Positions 17,272-25,410 of a stretch of DNA of 64,000 nt are shown piece after piece. This DNA comes from Micromonospora zingiberis. GTDB lineage: Bacteria > Actinomycetota > Actinomycetes > Mycobacteriales > Micromonosporaceae. Position 1 is the stretch's first letter. Each line of letters opens with the position of its first letter. The notes under the pieces were generated by a model. The model was not told where the DNA came from. It ran no database searches and saw only the letters and a list, made by a program, of their open reading frames with translations. The position numbers were made by a program, and so were the translations under genes. The stretch is taken from assembly GCF_004331455.1 (NCBI RefSeq), contig NZ_SJJR01000021.1:1-64000 (forward strand), written 5' to 3'.

Positions 17272-17313
17272 ACCGGGGCGCGTGCCCCTGCCCCCTGGGG
17301 CACGCGCCCCGGT
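17272..17313 (+). terminator. 17-bp stem terminator after the flavohemoprotein gene
   Basis: ACCGGGGCGCGTGCCCC (17,272-17,288) pairs perfectly with GGGGCACGCGCCCCGGT (17,297-17,313) around an 8-nt loop, 18 bp after the stop codon. This is a strong GC-rich hairpin with no U-run, common for actinobacterial terminators. Confidence 0.8.
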
Positions 17314-17341
17314 CCCCCGATCGGGCGGACCGGCACCGCCC

Positions 17342-17455
17342 GCACGACCACGCCCGGCCGGCGTCATTCCCACCCGGACCGGGCGTGGTCGTGCAGCAAC
17401 AGACGCCACACCCGGCCGGCGTCATTCCCACCCGGACCAGGCGTGGTCGTGCAGC
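17342..17455. repeat. 45-bp direct repeat with internal inverted repeat
   Basis: Two 45-bp copies (17,353-17,397 and 17,411-17,455) differ at one base. In addition GCACGACCACGCCCGG (17,342-17,357) is the reverse complement of 17,379-17,394, which makes a 16-bp stem over the first copy. The block fills the space before the convergent deformylase-fusion gene (stop at 17,461). Confidence 0.85.
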
Positions 17456-17460
17456 CGGTG

Positions 17461-18975
17461 CTAGTAGCGCCAGGGGTGGCCGGACTCGCGGTATTCCTCG
17501 ATCGGCACCAACGGCACCCCGGGGGCCATCCGGTCGACGTACAGCCGGCCTTCCAGATGGTCGACCTCGTGTGCCACCAACCGGGCCATGCCGAACTCGA
17601 ACGAAGTGATCACCCGGCCGCCGTCGAGCTGGGCGTGTTCCACGTCCAGCCGGAGTGGACGCGGCACCAGTCCGCGGTGGTCGAAGAAGGAGAGGCAGCC
17701 CTCGTACTGTTCGTCGATGTCGGGTGCCGCGTCGACCACGCGCGGGTTGAGCAGCACCAGGGGTTCGGCGGTCCGGTCGGGCGGACGGATCACCGCCGCG
17801 GCCCGGTCGATCTCCAACTGTGGTGCGGCGATCCCTACCCCCTTGGCGAACGGGTGCAGCTCGTCGAGGCGGGCCAGCGCGGCGACGAGCCGGTCGACCA
17901 CCTCTCGGGCGGCCCGCCCCTCGCGCGGCAGGTCGAACGGACGGGCCGGTTGCCGCAGCAGGTCGGCGCCGCGCTGGAGAATGCCGAGCCCGCGCATCCG
18001 ATCGGAGGGCCGGACCCGCTCACCCTCCGGCTCGGTCTCGGGCTGGGCGCGGAACCGCCACTGCATCCGGTACCGGGCGTTGAGCGGCGGGTCGTCGGTC
18101 GCCCAGTCGAAGATGGCCCGGTCGCCCTCGTCGCGCCGGGCGACCGCCCGGCGCAGCGGGCCCTCCTCCGCCGACAGCGAGGTTTCCGCGCCCCAGACCT
18201 GCGGATCCAACTCGGCCGGCAGATCGAGGCGTACGGCAAGATGCCGGGTCGGTACGCGGACCGCGCGTTGGAACCACGGACCCCACTTGTCCCGCCCGAC
18301 GGTGTACGTGTACTCGATGGTGGCGCGGTGACCGGGGTAGAGCGGGAACCGCCGATCGCCGTTCTCGAAGAGCAGCCAGATTTCTTTGAAGGCGTCCCGG
18401 TCGTACTTGGCCCGCCAGTGCATGGCTTCGCGTTCGCCGGATTCCTCGCGGTAGGCGCGTAGGCCGAGTTCGGCGAAGGTGAGCGGGCGTTCCCGGTGGT
18501 GCCGGTTGGACCGCCCCGGATCGTTGGGATAGCGGTCCACGGCGATCCGGACCAGGTAGCGGGTGACCGGTTCGCTGCCGGCGTTGTACAGCTCCCGGCG
18601 GATCAGGCAGCGGTATCCGTCCTCGGTGTGGGTGAGGATGGCCAACTCGTTCTCGACGATCAGGCCGGCACCCGGTGGCATCCACCGGCCGGCCGGGTCG
18701 GGCTCCCGCTGGTCGCGCTCCGCGCGGGTGTGGCGCAGGTGGTCGTACTCTCGGAAACGCTGCCAGATCGCGCCGCTGGCCTCCAGGACGGCCTCCGCAC
18801 GCCGGGCGAAGTCCTCGGTGGGTCGGTGCCGCCGTCCCTCGACGTGGCTGACGTACGACGGGTCGAAGCCCATGAGCGTGGCCAGCTGTTTCTTGGACAG
18901 CCCCCGCTCTGTTCGGTGTCGGGCGAGTTCGGCGGCGAAGGAGTCGGCAGCCCGATCGAGCGGTGAGGTCGTCAT
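17461..18975 (-). CDS. XRE-type HTH protein fused to a peptide deformylase domain
   Basis: This 504-residue protein has three parts. Residues about 13-66 form an XRE/Cro helix-turn-helix (LARHRTERGLSKKQLATLM, then FDPSYVSHVEGRRHRPT). Residues about 95-330 are a Trp/Arg-rich region of mostly predicted beta strands that I do not recognise. Residues about 340-504 hold a peptide deformylase with all three metal motifs: GVGIAAPQ at 379, EGCLS at 425 and HEVDH at 469. Deformylases remove the formyl group from nascent proteins and normally have about 170-200 residues; this one is tethered to a DNA-binding domain. The start is ATG at 18,975 with GAGGA 5-6 nt upstream; an in-frame ATG at 19,002 lacks this. 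It could be an enzyme with autoregulation or a regulator that senses formylated peptides. Confidence 0.88.
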   Translation of the reverse strand: MTTSPLDRAADSFAAELARHRTERGLSKKQLATLMGFDPSYVSHVEGRRHRPTEDFARRAEAVLEASGAIWQRFREYDHLRHTRAERDQREPDPAGRWMPPGAGLIVENELAILTHTEDGYRCLIRRELYNAGSEPVTRYLVRIAVDRYPNDPGRSNRHHRERPLTFAELGLRAYREESGEREAMHWRAKYDRDAFKEIWLLFENGDRRFPLYPGHRATIEYTYTVGRDKWGPWFQRAVRVPTRHLAVRLDLPAELDPQVWGAETSLSAEEGPLRRAVARRDEGDRAIFDWATDDPPLNARYRMQWRFRAQPETEPEGERVRPSDRMRGLGILQRGADLLRQPARPFDLPREGRAAREVVDRLVAALARLDELHPFAKGVGIAAPQLEIDRAAAVIRPPDRTAEPLVLLNPRVVDAAPDIDEQYEGCLSFFDHRGLVPRPLRLDVEHAQLDGGRVITSFEFGMARLVAHEVDHLEGRLYVDRMAPGVPLVPIEEYRESGHPWRY

Positions 18976-19190
18976 CAGCTTCCTCGTGGCCGGGAGTACC
19001 AAGTTTCACGTTCGGTGCCGGGACGTGTACAGGACTGGCATCTTCTCGACAAGACGCTTGACGGTTGGGCGTTTTACCCCGATACTGCGTCGAGTTTCCG
19101 GGGATGCACGCTGGGTAACCGGCCGGCGCAGGTGACCCGGGCCTCTCCTTTCGTGCCCCGTCGAGGGTTACCCCACGCGACGAAGTGTGG

Positions 19191-19209
19191 TTAGGCTAGC
19201 CTTAGTCGA
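19191..19209 (+). promoter_or_regulatory. DtxR/IdeR-like iron box
   Basis: TTAGGCTAGCCTTAGTCGA matches 13 of 19 positions of the IdeR consensus (TTAGGTTAGSCTAACCTAA) and has a perfect AGGCTAGCCT core. It lies 16 bp before the start of an FhuF-like iron reductase gene, the sort of gene IdeR represses when iron is plentiful. Confidence 0.55.
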
Positions 19210-19224
19210 GGATCTCGGACGGGG

Positions 19225-20028
19225 GTGGAACAGGTGACAACGGTGCTGCCGGTCCACGACCTCTCGGCAACGGCGTTCGCTCCGGTCACCGCGACCCTGC
19301 GGGCCATGTTCGGCACCGACGCCCTCCCCGGGCTGGCACCGGGACTGCTCGTCACCGACGAGACCGGCTGGGCCCCGGCGACGACCCTGACCGACGGCAC
19401 CCGGCTGCCGGAGTTGCTCGACTCCGCCGTCCGCCTCTGGGGTGGCAGCACGCACGCCTCGGCCGCGCTGGCCTGGAAGGCGTACAGCTACTGGGCGGCG
19501 CTGCCGGTGGTGCTCGGCTGGGCCGCCGCCCGGCGGGTGCCGCTGCTCGACGCCACCAGCACGCTCATCCACTTCGCCGACCAGCAGACGCTGGTGACCC
19601 TGGGCCTGCGTCAGTCGACCCAGGTCGCGGTGCTGCCCAGCGATCCGCTGGCCGTCACCGAGCCGCACCGGGTCCGAGTCGTGGCCGACGAGCGGGAACT
19701 ACTGGCGACGCTGCGGGCCACGCTGCTGGAGGCGCACCTGGCTCCGCTGATCGCCGCGATCCAGGGTGAGGTCCGCGTCGGCACCCGCATCCTGCTCGGC
19801 TCGGTGGCCTCCGGCATCGCACACGGGCTGCTGCGGGCCGCCGACGGGCTGCCCGGCTCGGCGGTCGAGTCGATCGACACCCTGCTCAGCACGCTCGACC
19901 TGGCCGATCTGGTGGAGTTGGTGCCCGGTCCGGACGGCGAGCCGACCGTGCAGCGGCGCACCTGCTGCCTGGCCTTCACCCTCCCCAAGCCGAAGGTGTG
20001 TCAGGGCTGCTGCCTGCGCACCGCCTGA
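19225..20028 (+). CDS. FhuF-like siderophore-iron reductase, 2Fe-2S
   Basis: This 267-residue protein ends in RRTCCLAFTLPKPKVCQGCCL, the CC-x10-CxxC arrangement that binds the 2Fe-2S cluster in FhuF-type ferric siderophore reductases. The rest is Ala/Leu-rich and soluble (DETGWAPATTLTDG, KAYSYWAALPVVLGW). The role is cytoplasmic release of iron from imported ferric siderophore. An IdeR-like box overlaps the promoter region, so expression under iron limitation is likely. GTG at 19,225 is the long start. GTG at 19,234 has a better-spaced GGGGGTGG and may be the real one. It is convergent with the following membrane glycosyltransferase gene, with only 6 bp between the stops. Confidence 0.88.
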   Translation: MEQVTTVLPVHDLSATAFAPVTATLRAMFGTDALPGLAPGLLVTDETGWAPATTLTDGTRLPELLDSAVRLWGGSTHASAALAWKAYSYWAALPVVLGWAAARRVPLLDATSTLIHFADQQTLVTLGLRQSTQVAVLPSDPLAVTEPHRVRVVADERELLATLRATLLEAHLAPLIAAIQGEVRVGTRILLGSVASGIAHGLLRAADGLPGSAVESIDTLLSTLDLADLVELVPGPDGEPTVQRRTCCLAFTLPKPKVCQGCCLRTA

Positions 20029-20034
20029 CCGCAC

Positions 20035-21858
20035 TCAACCGGTCAGCGGCCGGACGTCCCACAGCCACACGCCGCCGGTGTGCACCGGCTCGATGCCGGT
20101 CAACGCCGTCATCGCCTGCCGCAGCGCGTCCGCGCTCTCCTGCGGGCCGAGGACCACCGCGCCGGCCCGCCAGTAGCGCAGATCCGCCACCGCCTCCCGG
20201 CGGTCCTGCTCGTTGACCGGGGGCACCTCGCCACTGCGCCGTACCTCGGCGAAGAAGCTGCTGGTCGGGCGCGGCGGCGCACTGAACAGGGCGACCAGGT
20301 CCTTGCCGGGGCGGGTGTCCGGGCCGAGGAAGTAGCCACGGGCGATCGGCATCTCCAGTCGGGTCTGGGCGGACCAGCGCAGCGGGTCGGCGTACTCGGT
20401 GTCCGGCAGCGGCAGGGTGACCAGGCTGCGTCCGCCGGCCAGGTAGGGGCGCCAGGCACCGGAGGTGACGAACTCGGGGGTCGGTTCGAGGCGCTTGGTC
20501 GGCAGCGGGGTGGGCAGCACCGGCACCAGCGCCATCGCCAGTACGGTCACCGTGCCGAAGCGGATCTGGGACCGCTGGGCCGGATAGCGGGACGCCAACT
20601 CCCGGGCCCGCGCGGCTCCGTAGGCGAGCAGCAGCCCGATGATCGGGGTGATCGCCAACGCCCAGCGGGTCGGCACCACCGAGTGCAGCACCGGAAGGTC
20701 CTCCAGCACCGCCCACGGCCCCGGTATGCCGGTCCCCTCGCGGTCGAAGCGGATCTCCCGACCGAGCGAGAGCACCGCGAAGACCAGGCCCAGCGCGGCC
20801 AGCGCGAGCACCACGACGTTGCGCCGCAGCCACCACACCAGCGCCGCCACCAGGATCACCAGGGGCCAGCCGAAGAAGGCGTTCTCCTCGGTCGGGTTCT
20901 TGGCCAGGCCGGCCGCGCTGCGCGCGTCGCCGGCCAGCGATTCCCGGGCGTACGCGACGAACGAGGCGAGGTCGGTGGAGTAGCCCCGGATCAGCCAGGA
21001 CAGCCCGTTGTAGGCGCCCGGACCGAAGAACTGGACGTACAGCGGGTACGCCAGCAGCACGGCGGACACCGCCGCGGCCACGCCGAGCCCGGCCAGGAAG
21101 GTACGGGTCCGGCCGCGTAGTTCGGGCCGGCCGAGGGCCAGTGCCACGATCACCACGCCGATGCCGATCGCGGTCATCAGCAGGATCTCCAGGTTCAGGA
21201 AGGCCTGCCAGACGATCACCAACGCGAGCAGGATGCCGTTACGCAGCCAGCGGCCGGCCTCGGCGAGGCGCACCGTACGCCAGACGATCAGGGGCACCAC
21301 GTACTGCGACACGATGTTCGGATGCGCGTTGGCGTGCGAGACCATCGCCGGGGCGTACGCGCAGAAGGCGGCCCCCAGCCAGGCCGGGCCGCGTGCGCCG
21401 ACGAGCACCCGGGAGAGCACGAGATACCAGGCGGTCGCCGTGGCGATCATGCCCAGCGTGAGAAAGAGCAGGAACGCGCTGCGGGTGCCGAACAGCAGGG
21501 TGACCGGTGTCATTGGCACCGAAACCGACAGCACTGAGGTGTTTGACATGAGATTGACAGATTCGGGCACGTTCATGCGATCCGACGAAAATGGGTAGGT
21601 AAATTCGGTCACCACCCGGGCGCCGTGCGCCATCATCCACTCGAATTGCGCCATATCCGTCTTGTTGTCCCGAATGCCGTGCGTCGGGTTCCACCACATC
21701 CGGGCTGTCACCCAGAACGCCAGCAGCGCGAAGCTCACCACGGCGGCGACATCCTTCCACCGCCCTGAGCTGCGAAAACGGCCCGCACCCGCCGACCTGT
21801 CCGCCGGCTCTCCCACCCCGGACTCCTCGACAGGGCGGCCCGATTCAGGAGTAGTCAT
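20035..21858 (-). CDS. Polytopic membrane protein, GT-C-type glycosyltransferase candidate
   Basis: This 607-residue protein has about 11 hydrophobic segments between residues 40 and 470 and a C-terminal soluble part of about 140 residues. After the first membrane segment an extracytoplasmic loop carries DNKTDMAQFEWMMAHGARVV, where an acidic pair sits as in GT-C glycosyltransferases that use polyprenyl-phosphate sugars. The C-terminal part (RSLVTLPLPDTEYADPLRW) is like those of actinobacterial cell-wall or protein glycosylation enzymes. I chose ATG at 21,858 (MTTPESGRP); the frame is open to 21,945. A methyltransferase gene is divergent from it, and the pair may act on the same glycan. The substrate is unknown. 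Confidence 0.75.
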   Translation of the reverse strand: MTTPESGRPVEESGVGEPADRSAGAGRFRSSGRWKDVAAVVSFALLAFWVTARMWWNPTHGIRDNKTDMAQFEWMMAHGARVVTEFTYPFSSDRMNVPESVNLMSNTSVLSVSVPMTPVTLLFGTRSAFLLFLTLGMIATATAWYLVLSRVLVGARGPAWLGAAFCAYAPAMVSHANAHPNIVSQYVVPLIVWRTVRLAEAGRWLRNGILLALVIVWQAFLNLEILLMTAIGIGVVIVALALGRPELRGRTRTFLAGLGVAAAVSAVLLAYPLYVQFFGPGAYNGLSWLIRGYSTDLASFVAYARESLAGDARSAAGLAKNPTEENAFFGWPLVILVAALVWWLRRNVVVLALAALGLVFAVLSLGREIRFDREGTGIPGPWAVLEDLPVLHSVVPTRWALAITPIIGLLLAYGAARARELASRYPAQRSQIRFGTVTVLAMALVPVLPTPLPTKRLEPTPEFVTSGAWRPYLAGGRSLVTLPLPDTEYADPLRWSAQTRLEMPIARGYFLGPDTRPGKDLVALFSAPPRPTSSFFAEVRRSGEVPPVNEQDRREAVADLRYWRAGAVVLGPQESADALRQAMTALTGIEPVHTGGVWLWDVRPLTG

Positions 21859-22067
21859 AACAATTCGGAGCGTAGTCGGCCAATCGGGCCGCCGTGCAGG
21901 GTTCGGGACACTGGCGTAACATCTGCAAAGTTCGCTGACCACCACCGATCGTGCAGCTAGCCCCGACCAATTCGGCCGTACCAGGCCCCGATAATTTCCG
22001 CCGCCCCGGCGGATGGTTCACTCAGTCGGTCCTGGCGCGGTCGAGTCGTATCGTGAGGAATCGACGC

Positions 22068-22778
22068 ATGGCAGAAATCACTGGGGATCAGCGCGTGCAG
22101 TCCGAGGTCCTGGAGGGCCTCGCCACCGCGGTCAACCACCGACGCTGGTTCGTCGAGTTGGCCGTGCCCTACCTCGGCGAGAACCCCATCGAAGTCGGCA
22201 GCGGCCTCGGCGACTACGCACTGGAGTGGGCCGAGCAGCTCCCCCGGTTCACCGCCACCGAAGCCGACCCGGACCGCCTGGTGTCGCTCAAGGAGCGCCT
22301 CGCCGACCGGCCCAACATCGAGGTGCGCCAGATGCTGCTGCCGCACTCGGAGGAGGGCGACTACAGCGCAGCCGTGTCGTACAACGTGCTGGAGCACATC
22401 GAGGACCACGTCGGCGCGCTGCGCAGCATGGGCGAGCTGGTCCGGCCCGGCGGAGCCGTCGTCATCATCGTGCCGGCCTTCCAGTTCGCGATGAGCCCCG
22501 CCGACATCGCCACCGGCCACGTACGCCGCTACACGAAGAAGACCCTGGCGGCGGCGATGACCGAGGCGGGCCTGCGCGTGGAGAAGATCCACTACGCGAA
22601 CGCGCTCGGGCTGATCGGCTACTTCATGGCCACCAAGGTCTTCCGGCTGATGCCGAAGGAGGGCCCGATGGTGAAGGTCTACGACACCCTGGTGCTGCCC
22701 GCGACCAAGGCCGCCGAGCAGGTCGTCCGCCCGCCCTTCGGTCAGTCCGTCTTCGCCGTGGCCCGTACCCCTGGCTGA
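22068..22778 (+). CDS. SAM-dependent methyltransferase (class I)
   Basis: This 236-residue soluble enzyme has the class I fold: motif I IEVGSGLGDYALEWA, acidic end of strand 2 in ATEADPDRL, motif IV YNVLEHIEDHVGALRSM and the later GGAVVIIVPAFQF. It has the look of methyltransferases found near polyprenyl sugar synthesis genes. The substrate cannot be read from the sequence. ATG at 22,068 has GAGGA about 8 nt upstream; the frame is open further, but that part is not protein-like. It is divergent from the membrane glycosyltransferase gene (210 bp apart) and closed by a hairpin at 22,809. Confidence 0.88.
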   Translation: MAEITGDQRVQSEVLEGLATAVNHRRWFVELAVPYLGENPIEVGSGLGDYALEWAEQLPRFTATEADPDRLVSLKERLADRPNIEVRQMLLPHSEEGDYSAAVSYNVLEHIEDHVGALRSMGELVRPGGAVVIIVPAFQFAMSPADIATGHVRRYTKKTLAAAMTEAGLRVEKIHYANALGLIGYFMATKVFRLMPKEGPMVKVYDTLVLPATKAAEQVVRPPFGQSVFAVARTPG

Positions 22779-22808
22779 TCCGCGCGGGTCTCACCCGCGC
22801 TCCCCGAT

Positions 22809-22851
22809 CATGAAGTTGGCGAGGTCGCTACGGCACCTCGCCAACTCCATG
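22809..22851. terminator. Hairpin between the methyltransferase and PEBP genes
   Basis: AGTTGGCGAGGT (22,814-22,825) and ACCTCGCCAACT (22,835-22,846) form a 12-bp stem, extended by CATG/CATG outside one mismatch. It lies between two convergent genes and can end both transcripts. Confidence 0.75.
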
Positions 22852-22864
22852 TTCCGGTCGGAAG

Positions 22865-23398
22865 TCAGGCGGCGATCTGGTAGGTGGGTCGGATGGTCGC
22901 CCGAGCCAGGGTGTGGAAGGTCAGGTTGAAGCCGACGTAGGCCGGGGTGGCTTCCGGGGTGACGTCGAGCCGCTCCACATCGAGCGCGTGCACCGCGAAG
23001 ACGTACCGGTGCGGCCGGTCACCGGCCGGCGGCGCCGCCCCACCGAAACCCTGCTCGCCGTAGTCGTTGCGGACGGTGAACGCACCGCGCAACTCGTCGC
23101 TGGAGGCCCCGCGCGGCAACTCGGTCACGTCGGCCGGCAGGTTCACCAGCACCCAGTGCCAGAATCCACTGCCGGTCGGCGCGTCCGGGTCGAAGCAGGT
23201 CACCGCGAAACCCTTGGTCCCGGCCGGGAAGTCCGACCAGGCCAGCTGCGGTGAGACGTTGCCGCCGCCGGTGCTGCCGTGCGCGTGGGCCGCGTCCATC
23301 GGTTCACCGTTCTGGACATCCTGGCTGGTCAGCGTAAACGAGGCGACCGTCGGCAGCAGCTCGTACGGGTCCGGGGCGATGGATCGCTCCAAGGTCAT
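22865..23398 (-). CDS. YbhB/YbcL-family PEBP-like protein
   Basis: This 177-residue protein is a phosphatidylethanolamine-binding-protein (Raf kinase inhibitor-like) family member. Typical elements are GGNVSPQLAWSDFPAGTKGFAVTCFDPDAPTGSGFWHWVLVNLP with the conserved DPDAP and HW, and the later PPAGDRPHRYVFAVHALD. In bacteria these proteins (E. coli YbhB, YbcL) are poorly understood ligand-binding proteins. There is no signal peptide, so it should be cytoplasmic. The gene is monocistronic, convergent with the methyltransferase gene. Family assignment is firm; function is not. Confidence 0.93.
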   Translation of the reverse strand: MTLERSIAPDPYELLPTVASFTLTSQDVQNGEPMDAAHAHGSTGGGNVSPQLAWSDFPAGTKGFAVTCFDPDAPTGSGFWHWVLVNLPADVTELPRGASSDELRGAFTVRNDYGEQGFGGAAPPAGDRPHRYVFAVHALDVERLDVTPEATPAYVGFNLTFHTLARATIRPTYQIAA

Positions 23399-23576
23399 CG
23401 AGACAGGTCCTTCCGGTGGAAGTGGCGTTCTGCGCCCCCTTCATACCCTGTACGGCCCCAGCATTCGAGGAATCGGCACGCTGCGCCCTGCCGTAACGAA
23501 ACCCGGCTCATGATCGCCGTAACCGAAAGCCACCCACCGCGTTGTCACCCTGCGACTGTCCGATCGAAGGAGCTCT

Positions 23577-23732
23577 GTGGCCGGCACCTGGCGCGACTTC
23601 CTCACCGCGCTGGTCGACGTCTTCCGACGCCCGGACCAGCAGGCGCTACGCGCCGAGCGCCGCCGTGCCGTGGCGAAGCTCGCCGACCAGAAGATCCGAG
23701 ACGACCAGCAGGTACGCCGGCCGGAGCGCTGA
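23577..23732 (+). CDS. Small conserved-type basic protein (51 residues)
   Basis: The GTG at 23,577 is preceded by AAGGAG (23,567-23,572) at good spacing. The product starts VAGTWRDFLTALVDVFRRP and ends QQVRRPER: an amphipathic N-terminal helix followed by a highly charged, basic coil-like stretch. It is not recognised. Codon use with GC at third positions and a clean ribosome site support translation. It stands alone between the divergent PEBP gene and the two minus-strand small genes that converge on it. Confidence 0.6.
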   Translation: MAGTWRDFLTALVDVFRRPDQQALRAERRRAVAKLADQKIRDDQQVRRPER

Positions 23733-23744
23733 GGCACCGAAAAG

Positions 23745-23933
23745 TCACCACGATCCCGCTGCCGCGTCGACCACCGCCGCCCACTCCCGCTCCCACGCCG
23801 CCACCACCGGCCCGGCCCACGCCAGTTCCCGGCACCCATCCGGCGTACACACCTCGCACCCGCTGTCCCGATGCCGACTCAGCACGACGCCCGCTGCCAT
23901 GGCCAGGTCGCGCATACCCACCTCGTCGTACAT
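23745..23933 (-). CDS. Small Cys-containing protein (62 residues), unknown function
   Basis: ATG at 23,933 starts MYDEVGMRDLAMAAGVVLSRHRDSG; the product then reads CEVCTPDGCRELAWAG and ends in an Ala-rich helix. Three Cys (CxxC and one five residues later) could bind metal. It starts 5 nt after the stop of the small membrane-protein gene, so the two form an operon that faces away from the GntR-type regulator gene. This arrangement (short GntR regulator plus tiny genes) is frequent in Micromonospora and Streptomyces genomes. Function is unknown. Confidence 0.6.
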   Translation of the reverse strand: MYDEVGMRDLAMAAGVVLSRHRDSGCEVCTPDGCRELAWAGPVVAAWEREWAAVVDAAAGSW

Positions 23934-23938
23934 CGACG

Positions 23939-24139
23939 TCACGGAAGCCACCCGACGATGCCGGCCACCATCACGACCACCACCATGCCGGCGACGATCC
24001 AGCCGGCCGCGAGCTGCCGGCGTGGCAACGGCACGGGGTCGGGCACCGGATAACGCTCCCCGTCGGGGATGGGCGGCCGACCATGCAGGGCGGGGTACGC
24101 GGGCGGACACGACCCGTCGTACGGACGCTCGTGCAACAT
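23939..24139 (-). CDS. Small C-tail-anchored membrane protein (66 residues)
   Basis: ATG at 24,139 is preceded by AAGGAGG at 9 nt. The product MLHERPYDGSCPPAYPALHG... is Pro-rich and polar for about 40 residues and ends in one membrane helix (WIVAGMVVVVMVAGIVGWL). It is the first gene of a two-gene operon with the 62-residue protein and is divergent from the GntR-type gene at 24,338. A strong stem lies in its 5' leader. Function is unknown; the pattern suggests a small envelope protein under control of the neighbouring regulator. Confidence 0.65.
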   Translation of the reverse strand: MLHERPYDGSCPPAYPALHGRPPIPDGERYPVPDPVPLPRRQLAAGWIVAGMVVVVMVAGIVGWLP

Positions 24140-24173
24140 CGGTGCCTCCTTGAGAGCAGGAGGGATGGGACAC

Positions 24174-24210
24174 GCCGACGCGGAGGCGGAGGGGAAGCCT
24201 CCGCGTCGGC
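24174..24210. promoter_or_regulatory. 14-bp perfect inverted repeat in the divergent promoter region
   Basis: GCCGACGCGGAGGC (24,174-24,187) and GCCTCCGCGTCGGC (24,197-24,210) surround a 9-nt loop. The repeat lies in the leader of the small-gene operon and upstream of the GntR gene. It might be an attenuator hairpin or an operator; the sequence does not decide. Confidence 0.5.
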
Positions 24211-24337
24211 TGGCATCGCGCTGCCGACGAGATGCCGTACCGCGAACATAGGACCCTAAGTACCCAGAGTCAACGGTGTGTCCTAGGTGCGTCATGTCGG
24301 GTGCAAGGCTTGAAGGGCCGACGAGAGGGACCCGACA

Positions 24338-24565
24338 ATGCCACGCACGCCCGTCTACCAACAGGTCATCGACGACATCACCGCGTCGATCCGCTCCGGC
24401 ACACTCAAGCCCGGAGACAAGCTGCCGTCCATCGCACAGCTCGCCGAGCAGTACAGCGCCTCCGACACCCCGATCAAGCGGGCGCTGTGGATGCTCGACG
24501 GTCAGGGCTGGATCGAGACGCACCAGGGCAAGGGATCCTTCGTGGCGACCAACCCGCCAGCCTGA
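24338..24565 (+). CDS. Short GntR-type transcriptional regulator (HTH only)
   Basis: This 75-residue protein consists of the winged helix-turn-helix of the GntR family (YQQVIDDITASIRSGTLKPGDKLPSIAQLAEQYSAS, then ALWMLDGQGWIETHQGKGSFV) and nothing else. There is no effector-binding domain. Such HTH-only GntR proteins are abundant in actinomycetes. ATG at 24,338 has GAGAGGGA upstream. It is divergent from the two-gene small-protein operon and probably controls it or itself. An inverted repeat at 24,174-24,210 could be its site. Confidence 0.9.
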   Translation: MPRTPVYQQVIDDITASIRSGTLKPGDKLPSIAQLAEQYSASDTPIKRALWMLDGQGWIETHQGKGSFVATNPPA

Positions 24566-24632
24566 GACGTACCAGCGAGCAGGTCATTCAGCCACCCCTC
24601 ATCCCTCCACTCGCTGCCACCCCAAGACACCC

Positions 24633-24684
24633 GAGATCTTGGTACGAGAGCGCCCCTCAAGGGGCACATTCGTACCAAGATCTC
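24633..24684. repeat. Dispersed hairpin repeat, copy 1 (ATCTTGGTACGA arms)
   Basis: Arms GAGATCTTGGTACGA (24,633-24,647) and TCGTACCAAGATCTC (24,670-24,684) enclose a second hairpin GCCCC-TCAA-GGGGC (24,652-24,665). A close relative is at 48,092-48,139. It follows the GntR gene and may end its transcript. Confidence 0.85.
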
Positions 24685-24849
24685 CCCGATCCAGGGCGGC
24701 ACGCTCAAGCCTGGCCTGCTCGGCGCTGCCTGGGGCGGTCAACTGCGGCACGCATTCGTCACGGACGTGTGGTTCGCGCGTCGGACTGGCCGTGGTTATG
24801 CGTCGATAGGATGGCCGGCAGGCTCGGTCCGTCGACAACGGAGGATCCC

Positions 24850-25345
24850 GTGGGGAGAAGCCTTGCGAGGCTCGGACCCCTCTTCGGGGTCATGTTGGCC
24901 GTGACGGGCGCAGCCGGGTGTGGTGGCGGTGAGCCCGCCAACGTGGACCTACAGCTCTGGGTGAATGTCTGTGCGGAGGGCGACGCTGGTTGTTCTTTCC
25001 TCGGGATTCCGGAAGCGGAAGTGTCATTGGTTGACGTCGGTGGTCAGATTTATTGCGACGGCGAAGTCGGACGCTGTCGGAAAGGTGCTGCTGCCGACAG
25101 ATGACGCATCGGGCGAAGTGAGCGTCGTCGTGGTCTCGCCATTGATTGAGGGCGGACGGGCGGACGCAAGGAGTCGCCGTTGGTACTGCCGGCCGAGGGT
25201 GGGGCGAACATCACGACCGCGGCCCGTAGCGGCAACTTCTCCCCGGCAGGTTGATGGTCTACGCCTCGTACATCGACGGCCAGGACGAGGCAGCCAGGAC
25301 GAGGCGGCCCGGAAGCGGATCCAGGCAGCGTTGGGCACCGACGAA
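24850..25345 (+). pseudogene. Decayed lipoprotein gene with several frameshifts
   Basis: GTG at 24,850 begins a lipoprotein-like signal (RSLARLGPLFGVMLAVTG, lipobox TGAAGC). It continues ...DLQLWVNVCAEGDAGC...IYCDGEVGRC and stops at 25,104. The reading moves into another frame: removing one copy of the partial duplication CGCTGTCGGA near 25,073 restores GEVGKVLLPTDDASGEVSVVVVSP. Further shifts are needed to reach PLVLPAEGGANITTAARSGNFSP and LMVYASYIDGQDEAA. There a second small duplication (CCAGGACGAGGC) separates it from RKRIQAALGTDEQADT. The gene therefore looks broken by at least three small insertions or duplications. If only the first 84 codons are translated, it would be a small lipoprotein. 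The family is not recognised. Confidence 0.65.
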
Positions 25346-25410
25346 CAGGCCGATACCGTCCCTTACCGGCGTTCGCGCTGGTCAGGTGGTGTTTTTGCTG
25401 TCCAAGAGTG

